Source: Yponomeuta sedellus
Lineage: Eukaryota > Arthropoda > Insecta > Lepidoptera > Yponomeutidae
NCBI GenBank assembly: GCA_934045075.1
Contig: OW203724.1
Span: 13,937,473 to 14,001,472, forward strand
Length of the DNA stretch: 64,000 bases
Reading direction: 5' to 3'
In this document: in pieces, positions 12,488 to 23,900 of the stretch
Layout: every line of letters starts with the position of its first letter
Numbering within the stretch: the stretch's first letter is position 1
The notes under the pieces: model-generated
Database searches by the model: none
What the model was told of the DNA's origin: nothing
The model's input: only the letters and a program-made list of their open reading frames with translations
Program-made: the position numbers and the translations under genes

Positions 12488-13863
12488 TTGTGATCTCCGA
12501 AATTGCTCCACTAGTATCTTTCTGCCACTGGGCCTCGTTTTATAGAACTACGATTCATAGATAACATGACAATTCGATGTACATTGCAATTATGTCGATT
12601 AACCAACATTTTAACAAGTATAAGGCTACTACGCAATGTTCGTTGAACTACCGTAGTAAACAAGGAATTATATTTTGACGAAATAGACCTCTGTGATGGC
12701 AAAAACCATCCCGAATTAACTAGCTTTTGATAAAAAAAAAATACGTCCATGTGGATGCTACGATGCCACAGACAGACATACAGACACACAACCTATCAGT
12801 GAGGTCAGGGTTTCCAAAGTCGATGCTGTAAATACTTAGGTACTCATAACTTCACGCTCTTTGCTAAGACATTCGAATATAACTACAGTTAACTATTTAC
12901 TTAGCGAAATTCTCAATTCAGAAATTGGCCTTTAGGCCCAGAACGCTACTTAAGCATTCACTTAGAGAAATTCTCAACGCAGAAACTGGCCAATAGTCTG
13001 TATTCAACATATTCAACGTATTCAACATAATATTATTATGCTTTAACAATCATATAAAAATTAAGCGAAGTAAAAGTTAAAAAGGTAAATTAAGAGTTCA
13101 TAACCTTAGTTTTTTGGATTAATTTTATTTGGTGTTCATCGATTTGGAAGTGTCGGTTTTCAAGTTTTGCTTTATTTAATAATACAAGTTATAGCATTAT
13201 ATGCACATAGATGCATATAAAAATTACATAATTTGGGAAACTGAACTGTAACAAATTCAGATATACCTATGAATAGATATCTCTGTATTTTTATCATATC
13301 CCTTTATAGCACAACCAGAAACAAGAGGCACGTGTGATTTTTTAAAAACTTAGTTTTGGTTTCCCTTCAACCCGTAGTTGTAAATTATTAATTATCCCAA
13401 GCCTTATATTAAAGAATGTCTGGACTGTACAGACGGCGGTCGTATCGCTAAAAATGACCTCTCTTTTAGCGATACTCTTAGGTTAAGAAATATCTGTGTT
13501 CTCTATCAATCTATCTATATTAGGAAGGTGAGTTACATATACAGTGTTGATGACTGATTAACCTTTAGGCAATAAAATCAAAAGAAATAATTTCGAAGCT
13601 ATCTCTAATTGATTTTGACTGTGATGTGATGATAAACAAATCTAGAGTAAACAGAATGCATTTTATCATGAATTTTGATCAGAGTTGTATCGATATAATC
13701 AGATCTTTAACTTAAAGGTCCATATACTCTGTGTCACACGAAATTACACGTAAACACGTACACAAAGCGTTTGAGCCGTTGTTAAAAAAATATATCTTTT
13801 TTTTCGTTTTACGTTTTATTCAAAGTAGCGCAGAAACTGCGGCTTAGTGAACGTTACAACTCA

Positions 13864-14010
13864 AACTAACCGCCGCACTCAGAAACGTCAATTAAAGTTA
13901 AACTCCGATTAAGTATGCTGATGTCCTTTTCTGTTTCATTGATAATAAGTGAAAGATAATGATATTTAAATAAACATTAAATTTAATGGACGTCTCTGAG
14001 TGCGGCAGTA
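13864..14010. mobile_element. Small MITE with inverted ends
   Basis: The left end CCGCCGCACTCAGAAACGTC and the right end GACGTCTCTGAGTGCGGCAG are near-perfect inverted repeats around about 100 bp of AT-rich sequence. TA occurs at both edges. No transposase is present. Confidence 0.6.
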
Positions 14011-14082
14011 GGTGTCCATTTAAAAGTCTAGATAATTTTGGAGCAAAAATGGACAAAAACTCTAAATTTAATTTTTAAACTG

Positions 14083-14320
14083 GCTGACCCCGCAAACGTA
14101 GTTTTGCCTTACAAATTAGCCTACGACCCATTTTCAGACCTACCAAATATACGCAGACATAAAAATCGGTGAAGCCGTTTCGGAAGAGTTCGATCACAAA
14201 CACTGTGAAAAGTGTATACTGAAAAACCTATTTAGACTTTTAGTTCGGATTTACTTACGGGTGTTGTTATCCGGTCTAAAAGTCTACAATGTGTTATGCT
14301 TACGAAAGTTTTAGTTAAAA
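14083..14320. repeat. Two interspersed repeat fragments
   Basis: 14083-14190 begins CTGGCTGACCCCGCAAACG and resembles the CTGACCC-family fragments at 19438 and 53139. 14225-14320 (TTACTTACGGGTGTTGTTAT, CTACAATGTGTTATGCTTAC) is the reverse complement of a segment at 35340-35450. Confidence 0.5.
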
Positions 14321-14539
14321 AAAACCTATTTAGAGGCTAAAAATTCCACCCATGCCGGGATTCGAACCCGCGACCTCTGGCCATCCGTGCCAGCGCTCTT
14401 TCCAACTGAACTAATGGACGACTCATCGGCATCAGTGAAATTTCGAACCACTTTACAATATTCTCTGTATTACGTATTTTTAGCCTCTAAATAGGTTTTT
14501 ACAATTGTCCTTAGCACGGGTTAGTGCATTAAAAAGAAT
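14318..14539. repeat. Family A repeat with inverted head
   Basis: AAACCTATTTAGAGGCTAAA and the reverse tRNA-like module are followed, after CTCTGTATTACGTA, by the sense 3' part (TTTTTAGCCTCTAAATAGG) and tail (GCACGGGTTAGTGCATTAAA). The 5' part is therefore inverted relative to the tail, as in the copies at 4696, 16908 and 29441. Confidence 0.7.
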
Positions 14540-14599
14540 ATAAAGTGTATCCTGCACTACTGTCTCTTTAATAAATCAGCCTGTATTCGTCCACAGATA

Positions 14600-14720
14600 G
14601 ACGTAAGCCTCCACGCCGTGCATGCAACGACTTATAAACGTTGATGAAGCAAAGGTGAAGTGGCAGTCCCTGGTCTCTGCCTACCCCTCTGGGATACAAG
14701 CGTGAGGTTATGTATGTATG
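14600..14720 (+). repeat. LINE C-terminal coding end (SAYPSG family)
   Basis: CCACGCCGTGCATGCAACGA, GTTGATGAAGCAAAGGTGAA and CTCTGCCTACCCCTCTGGGA match the LINE tail represented at 12360 and 19915. It ends about 270 bp before the start codon of Aldh copy 2, within its upstream region. Confidence 0.55.
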
Positions 14721-14872
14721 TTCTGCTTGTATACTCAATGTAACATAAAGATATTGCTGTGTTTTTGTGGTTAAAATAAACATTTTGTATTTGTATTTTG
14801 TATGAACTTAACGTATAAAAAAATATAGGTACTTTGTTTACATGCAAGGCAAATCTTCTCTGGCACACAGTA

Positions 14873-14991
14873 TACATATATTATATGCGCATGCCTACTA
14901 TCCGCAGCCGGTTGACATATCTACCAGTCGTTATCGGTCCACCAAGCGGAGTATACGTGTCATTAACATTTACCTACTACATCGAATAAAA
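14873..14991 (+). promoter_or_regulatory. Possible promoter and 5' leader of Aldh copy 2
   Basis: An AT block ACATATATTATATGCG at about 14875-14890 could act as a TATA element. The sequence then runs through short GC-richer patches to the start codon at 14992 in an AAAAATGG context. No transcription start was demonstrated. The assignment rests only on position and composition. Confidence 0.3.
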
Positions 14992-17900
14992 ATGGTTAAA
15001 GTAGATGCCAAATACACCAAGGTAAGTAACTCATGTCAGAGGCTAGTTGTTTTGCCAACTTTTTGTAAAATATTTCGCCAATTCATGTCGCTTGTTTATA
15101 AAGACCAAGGTCAGTTATTCAACTTGACAGTAATAAAGAACCTGCTGGTATTTCGTTGGATTTCAAAAATAAATGTCCTACAATTACAAAAACTCGATTT
15201 CTACCACTCCATAAATAGTCACAAGCTAAACAGGATTTCAGAATTTAGTTATTACCTATATCCAATAATCTTATTCAATGAGGGTAGCCACTTGTTTTTT
15301 AATAAAACGAACGCTTATCTTCCGCAGTTGTTCATCAATAACGAATGGTTAGAAGCGGTCAGCAAGAAAACATTCAAGACAATCAACCCACAGGATGAAA
15401 CGGTCATAACACAAGTCGCTGAAGGAGATAAGGTAAAAAAATATGCTACAACTAGCTTTAGTCCGGGACTACATCCGCGTTAGAAATTATCTCATGGGAA
15501 AGCATTACTGGGAACGCATTATCAAGTACCCTATGTCTCAATTCCAATCTTTGTCTATCTGTTTGCCAAGTTTCATGTAAATCCGTTTTAAAAACATCCA
15601 AACATCACAAACTTTCATATGTTACAATATTAGTAGGTTAAAAAATATAATAAATTGCACCATCATATTACTTGCCCTGTGCTATGGTAACCAGGAAAGG
15701 ACATGATAAACATGAAAGTGCACCCAGTATGAGGCCATGTGTACAAATCAAGTACGGCGGTCTCCAGCGTAAATGGAACCCACGTTTTATATTTTGGTAT
15801 TCAAGCGAATTACCACTAGACCAGCGAAGCAAGTAGATGCTTGTTTTTATGAACTTTCATTTGTATTCCTGGGGGTGACGGTCGAGTGTCGAGACATGTA
15901 CCTATGTAATCTAAGTTCAAAGATTGTAAGGGAATGTTCTTAAGGATGTAGCCAAGAAAGGGTAAAACTTTCTTGCTCAATAGTTTGGTAATAAATATTC
16001 GCGTAGGTACAACTTTGTTATTATCGTTTCACCTTACGCGGCCAGTACACAGTGGCCCATGATGGCCCACTGCTCGCCATTGCCATTGTGTACTCGGGGT
16101 AATGGTGTGCAGTGGCGGACAATTGCCTATCGTGGCGCGCAATCGGACAGTTGTCGGTTTTTTGGGCACACTTCAAAGGATTGTGGCGTAGCGTGGCCCA
16201 TCCCTGATTACACAGTGGCCCATCGTTCAGTCAATTGAAATTCAAGTTTTTTTTATTTATATTAATCTGAGCCCGTAATTTTTTGCCATTTTTTTTAATA
16301 ACTTTGTTGTTGTACATACTTCTGTAATACTTGTAAATAAATGAAATAAATAAATAGTAAATAAATAAATAGCTGTGGCCGCAACTAGTTCCACGTCCAT
16401 CGCAAGTGGTTTGCCAGACAGAAATGAGCCACGCCCCATTGCGGGAACAGCACGTGATCGTGGCCTACAATTGGCAATGGCGAGCAGTGGGCCAGCATGG
16501 GCCACTGTGTACTGCGGGCTTTAGAGCAAATGCATTTATTAAATTATCTGGAGATATTAACATTATCGTGATATCTCCCAGCACCGAAAAATATATACCT
16601 ACCCTTAAATATTCACTATAAACAAACGCTGATCCCTGCAAAAAGTCTGAAAGTCTAGTAACCAATTTTCCGGGTAAGGCAGCAAATCAGCTGAATTTTC
16701 TTGTTATTTTATCAAGAGTAGCATAGAAAATATTGAAACAATGATTACCAACATGTAGTTATAACCTTAACAATAATAGTCAGGTTTAACATTGAAAAAG
16801 TCGACCATTTTTTTTAATACCCGCCACCTCTAACGGTTTACAGTCTGTTAGCTTTTAGAATATAATATTTCGGCTACTATCGGATATATTCGTGTAATTT
16901 ATAATTATAAAAACCTATTTAGAGGCTAAAAATTTCACCCATGCCGGGATTCGAACCCGCAACCTCTGGCTATCCGTACCAGCGCTCTACCAATTGAGCC
17001 AATGGGCGACTCACGGCATCAGTGAAATTTCGAACCTCTTTACAATATTCTCTGTATTACGTACAGGTTTTTAAATTTGTTCCTTAGCACGGGTTAGTGC
17101 ATTAAAAATAAAAATAGTGTAATTTATAATTAATTTAAAACTTTACATAACTTAACAAAATAGTGAAGAAAAATTGTATAAAGAGCAGGAATTAGTATAG
17201 TATTACACTCTTGTGCTTTCGGCGAAAATCGAATCCTTCTAGAGCCCGAGGTATACTCTAAAAGTTAACAGACTGTACCAGAATGTATTTAATTTTATAT
17301 TGTCAATTTACAATAAGTCATAGGCATAATACTAATTATTACATTGATAACACCCAAAATAGAAAACATATTTATTTCCAGCCTGACGTAGACTTAGCAG
17401 TTGCAGCGGCTAAGAAGGCATTCCACAGATATTCAGAATGGCGAACTATGGATGCGTCGCAAAGAGGTCTCCTGATTTACAAACTGGCTGATTTCCTAGA
17501 AAGGGATGCCCGATACTTGGCTGAACTGGAGACATTAGACTGCGGGAAACCCGTCAAAGTTGCTGAAGAGGAAGTGTTCTACTCAGCCTCAGTCCTTAGG
17601 TATTATGCCGGCAAAGCTGACAAGATTTTAGGAAGCACAATTCCAGCTGGTGAGACATAATACTTTTACTGAATTTGTCTATTAACTAGAAGATGAACTC
17701 TCGCACTATGCTGTTATCTACTGAATGTTTCAAGAATAAAGATAATTCTTATAATTCTATTGTACACATTAATCTGGTTGTGGTGATAATCACTCTAATT
17801 AAAAGTGATCTCAAGGGCAATACAAGTGTTAATTGTATTGTCGCACTTACCTATTACAGATGGTGAAGTTTTGTCATTCACTATGAAGGAGCCAGTGGGG

Positions 17901-20900
17901 GTTTGCGCGCAAATCATACCGTGGAATTACCCAATTATGATGATGGTATGGAAAATAGCACCAGCTCTTGCAGCAGGTAAGTATCTAAGTTTGTGGTCCA
18001 CTTATCTCTTTCAATAAAATTTATGACTCCCAGTGAACTTTTTATCTATAAGTAAATATTTATTTTAGTCAAAACAATAACAATGGAGTATGAAATTACC
18101 AATAATACTCCAGTAATCAGCAAAAGTAAATTCTACTTGGGCTTTGAACTATAATAGCATTGGACACTGCTTGCTCAAAAGACTTTTCAAGTAGCTTTCT
18201 CTTGCCTATTTAGAAAACCAACTAAAAACATAATATACAAGGGCCTCTTGATATCGGTATTAAGTGTGTCGTAGGACTAGCGGTATTACATCTGATTACC
18301 ATACCTGAGGCCGTTGTGGGTTCGATTCTCACCGGGGGCCGCCGTACATTTAGAATAGAATAGAATAGAAAAACATTTATTCAAATACCACAACACACAT
18401 AAAAACTTAAAAATAACAACATGGCCAGTAAAAGCCAAGATATCAAGAGGCCCTTGTATATTATGTTTTTAGTTGGTTTTCTAAATAGGCAAGAGAAAGC
18501 CACTTGAAAAGTCTTTTGAGGAAGCAGTGTCCAATGCTATTATAGTTCAAAGCCCAAGTAGAATTTACTTTTGCTGATTACTGGAGTATAATTACTGTAA
18601 TTATTGGTATTTCTTACCTGAAGTGTGTACTTCAGGTAAGAAATACCAATAATTACAGTAATTTAATAAAATAAATGCATACAGACAAAGTGAGCTTAGC
18701 TGGTGGAGGAGCTGTGTGTCATGGTACCAGAAAAGGTTCTAGACTCAGCATATGTCCCAGGTTGTCAGTGGACAACCAGTGACGCTGGTATTCTGCTAGA
18801 ACCTGTTTAAGTGACGTACGAACAATCAACGCAAGCATTTGTAATAGAGAACCAAAAATACCTGTCTACATTAAAGCAGTGTTGAAATTTATAAATGTAT
18901 GGTAAATTGGTAGCACGATAGATTATAATTCTTAAGAATGAAATAGACAATAAATTATTTCGTTATTATTATATGGGACAACAAGTCAGGAAATAGGACA
19001 CAGATTAATTAATTGTTTCATATAGATAAAGTCCAGCGTTGTTATGAGAGTGTTTTCAGCGCAGGGGATAAATATAAAATAAATCAGGTGAAACAAGTGT
19101 TATTGGAGCGCACTGGGGTGTATTTCTTTTTTACTTGTTTTGACTTTGTTTATCGTTAATTTAAAATTGTTATCTTATGTCACCTTATTTTTTTGTATGG
19201 ACAGTAAGTATTCTTTTAGTTTTAATTTAAATGTGTAAATAGATTTTATAATTCTCAAAGGCGGAGGGATATTGTTCCAGCATTTGGAAGCTGCGTATAT
19301 AAAGATTTCTCCAAAAGACCTCAGTCTGGGTGTATTTCTATGTTTGTGATGTCCTGGCCTGGTTACCATAGCACTGAGTATCCTAGTTTGGGACCAGGAC
19401 AAGTGGTTCTATTGTGTGGACGTTATTATTATTATAAACTAGCTGACCCAGCGAACTTCGTACCGCCTAACAGTAGATTTTTTTTTTTCTCTTTAAGAAC
19501 CATCCTCGTACTTCAAGGAATATTCTAAAAAAAAGAATTAGCGAAATCGGTTCAGCTGCTCTCGAGATTTGCGCTTACCAACACATTCGGGGATTAATTT
19601 TTATATTATAGAAGATAAAAAAAAGAATTAGCAAAATCGGTTCAGCTGCTCTCGAGATTTGCGCTTACCAACACATTCGGGGATTCATTTTATACTATAG
19701 AAGATAAAAGAATTAGCGAAATCGGTTCAGCTGCTCTCGAGATTTGCGCTTACCAACACATTCGGGTATTCATTTTTATACTATAGATATGTCCACCAAA
19801 ATAAATGTGAAGAAGGGGCCAAGTTCGTTACAAAGAATTTGCAGGTTTATTGGGCTAAAATTATTGCGATGAAGCTTGTTAGTTGCTAACAATATACATG
19901 CTCATACCTCCAATTTGCCCGAAACCGGCGTGCATGCGTGCAACGACTAATAAATGTTGATGAAGCGAAGGAGATCTGTCAAGATCGTGACAAGAGACAG
20001 ACGCTGGCCTAGCCCTTCGGGATACAGGCCTGAGTTTGTTATGTCAATTTTCAGGATGCACGGTGGTTGTAAAACCCGCTGAGCAGACCCCCCTGACCGC
20101 GTTGGCGGTGGCAGCCCTCATTAAGGAGACTGGCTTCCCTCCTGGTGTGGTGAACGTTGTCCCTGGCTATGGGCCCACGGCGGGAGCGGCCCTCACCCAC
20201 CACCCAGACGTGGACAAAATCGCTTTCACAGGCTCCACCGAGGTATGTTTCTATTTCAGTGGTTTAGACAAGCAACTCGTATTTAACTTTGGCCACTGCG
20301 GTCCGTGAACTTTTAGAGGACGTAACTTATTTCTTGTGCTGCTGTACTTTTTAGGGTTCAGGAAAGTACTGAACCCTTATTAAATCTCTTTATTGTCTTT
20401 TCCACTGTGTCTGAATGACTGCGCGATCTCTCTAAACCATAGCTCATACTTCTCTGATTACGGTTTGTTCCTCTCATCTTTCAAAGATAGTATCAAAACT
20501 CAAAGAATATTTCAACGTAAATATTATACATTCAAAGTAGAAAATACACTAATAAAATCACATTTCAATCCAGATTGAATTACCTACTTGATTTTGTGTT
20601 GTAAGTTAATTCGGATTCAAGTGAACAACGTGTGCAGTGCTTTCAAAAGTTTTAATTTAAAAAGTCACAGACGCTCACAAATGTACCTATATTTGACACC
20701 TTTATAAACTCATATTTATTCAGTTCACGTCAACGTACAATATTAGCCGATCCCTTAGATTCGATTAGTAGTGGTCCCAGTGGTACCTTATTATCTTGTG
20801 GGATACCATTCTGGGTTGGACACTTGCATTCATATGATCCCATTAACGTTTGACTCGGAGACTCTAGATGATACATATTTTTCTTAAATATATATAATAT

Positions 20901-23900
20901 AGGGTTGTCTTAAAGAAGAAATTCCTTCTAGGTTGGACGGCTCATACTAACTGCGGCGTCAGTGGTTAATTTGAAACGCGTGACGCTAGAGCTCGGTGGC
21001 AAGAGTCCTCTAGTCATATTCAATGATGCTGATGGTATGTACATTTTTTAGAAGAGTTTCTTCAGAATTAACATAATATGTGGTGCAAACTAACTGAACG
21101 GCTCCAACGGTATCCAACTAATAAGATTATAAATGTGTATATTTGCATGTTTTGTGTCTTACGAGCAAACGCGCGTAAATAGTTGAACGGATGTGAATGG
21201 GACCAGGCTATCCCAGAAACGTCGCGAACCGGTAAACTCATGTCACTGGCAGAATATTCTTTGGGGTTTTCTTTGTATAAAATAATCTAACGGTCTTATT
21301 TATTCAACACGATTTATATAAACACTCTGGAAAATACGTAACCTAACCACAGATTAAAACGTCTCTAGGAGGGTTTTAGTGAAATCGTATTTTATAAACA
21401 AGGCCGTAAAAGTACACGCAATGAGCAGCAAAAAATTACATGTGGGTACATAAAATTTTCTAAATTTTCAACTTAAAAATTATTGGGAATACCTGATTTA
21501 GCCAAAATATTATTAGTGTTTTTAGTTTTCGTAGTTACGTCACATGTATAAATCTCGTATAATAAACTCAACTTCAATTGTGACGGAAATACTTATTTCA
21601 AATCCGCTGCTAGCCATTAAGAAACATCAATTAGATGTTAAGAAAACTGGATTTTCAAATGCATTTTAAATTGGTCCCTTTATGTAAGAATATTTTGAGT
21701 CGGATTTTAGGAGATTTTCAGAGTAATCATGGTTTTATAAAAAAACAAGAAAAAAGTACTAACACTATTTCTAGAACACGATATTTATATTACACGTCTC
21801 ATTGATTTTAACTTAAACATCTCATTGATTTTATGAAAAAATATGTTCTAAATAGAAATAAAAGTATTATGTTACTAAATCACTCGTTACATTTAAAATT
21901 GCGGCATACGTGACGTCACACCGCGGAAGAGGGGTTAGAGTTATACAAGTGTTTTAAGTTTCGTGTGACGTAATTGGAACGCCCCTAATGTTTCTGTTCT
22001 CTTTCCAGTGGAGAAAGCGGCCCAAATTGCCCACGCGGCGGCGTTCGCCAACGGCGGGCAAAGCTGTTGCGCCGGGACACGTACCTTCGTCCAGGCGGGC
22101 ATCTACGATCAGTTCGTTCAGAAATCTGCGATAATCGCCAAGAACAGGTCTGTCGGCAACCCCTTCGACGATGTCCAGCAGGGACCTCAGGTAAACTATG
22201 TCTCAACTCTATGATGTTATTAAGTTATTAATGGCAATCATGGAATCTTATCATACGCATAGGTGATGATAACTGATATATTATAACATTTAAGATGACT
22301 TGAGAAAAGATGGTCAGAGTGGAGTTTTATTTCCCACTGCCTTTTTCTCTACTACACTTCTTCCCGAAGGCAGCGGCTTTCACTTTCATGTTACTTTGTA
22401 CTTTGACATTCAGCAAACAGAATGTAAATTCTTTACTTGTTTTTGTGAATTGAATTGAATTGAATTGAATTGATCAATACAAACGTCACTGCGGTGGTAG
22501 CGGAGCGGTGTAGAACGCCCCAACGGCCTAAAGTCTAACTTTTATTGCCTAGCCTACGTTTCACTAACCATATTTGGATCAAAAGTGACGCTCGATTTTC
22601 TAAAAAAAGATGCTAATCTCAAACCGGTCGGGCGTGCATTTGGAGATAAAATACTCCATTTAATTTCAATGAACCTGACGTGGTTATCGACGCCAGTTTC
22701 AAGTTTATCTTCTTAAAAGTATACCTATAATTATACATACAATAGCGGTAGGTAGCAATCGGTAGTATTGTTTATGTAATGTTAATGTAATGTAATAATA
22801 ATGTTTCAGAGGTTGGTATATAATATTAGTATTGGAAGCAGGTTCACTTCACGTGCACCAAATCCAATGGTCTGTCAAATTAGTATAGAATTTGACAATT
22901 AGACGATTGGAATTGCTTATCGCGGCTGTACACACTCGCTGGCTCTCGCCAGCTAATTTATCTTACATTGCGAGTTTCACAGGACAATCCCATACCTAGT
23001 GCCGATTGTGTAAAACCCGCCACGAATGAGAAACTCTCGGGATCTAGGGTGAGCGTGTACAACCACCATTAGGATTTGGTGTGCATATCCACACCAAACC
23101 AGACCACAGCTTCCAATATGACGCACGAACGACTCCAATCTAGCAGTCAAATCTTAATTACTTTTAAAATGTTAACTATTTAATCACTTGACAATACCCA
23201 TGGTGAATTATTATTATTTCATGCTTAAATAAAAATATCATATTTAATTCCTTCCTTTAAAAAATCACGTTTATACTGTCAAATTAGGGGAAATTTTCCA
23301 GTAAGACTATTGGTGTCGCTCACGATTCGTGGCGTGTTGTGGTCACCCAAATATCCCCTCGTAAACTTATACGGTCCTTTTTATAAAAAATCTCTACATT
23401 ACCTCACGCCTGCATCCCAGAGGGGTAGGCAGAGACCAAGGATTGCCACTTGCCACGGTCCTGACAGATCATCTTCGCTTCATCAACGTTCATAAGTCAT
23501 TGCATGCACGCACGGCGGTTCCGGGTACTTTCTATCTTCCCCTTAGCTAATACATCCTCAATTTGGTCGATGTATTTCCGCCTGGGACGTCCCTTGCCAG
23601 CCCTTCCACTCACATTCGCAATATATATTTGTTTCGTTTCATCTTTCTTCCTTCATACTCTCCACATGTCCCAACCAACGCAACATTCCTTTCTCAATTC
23701 TAGTCACTACATCAAGGGAAACAGTAACCACATTATAAACTGATATAAACACTACGAAATGTTTTTTATAAATAACATAGTTAACCTAACGTGCCCTAAC
23801 GCTTCCTCGAGACTATTAGACATACAGCACAGCATTTTATTGCAGAAACAAAAAAAGACTATTCCTTTACAATACATTTTTTTTAAATCATCGTTTGTCT

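Larger units (their letters stand above)
8092..14991. other. Intergenic region between the two Aldh copies
   Basis: About 6.9 kb without a supported gene. It contains LINE tails near 9101-9175 and 12360-12487, family A copies at 9956, 11257 and 14318, the CAATTGGCGG repeat at 11445-11590, a tRNA-like SINE near 12075-12140, a small MITE near 13864-14010 and further repeat fragments at 14083-14320. Stretches at roughly 8160-9090, 10210-11250 and 12490-13860 show nothing recognisable. An open frame on the minus strand at 8489-8761 has no recognisable domain. Confidence 0.5.

Noticed and set aside
14842..15483. 213-codon open frame around Aldh copy 2 exons 1 and 2
   Set aside because: It reads through intron 1. 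The real coding is 14992-15021 joined to 15328-15432, supported by splice sites and by the matching exon in copy 1.
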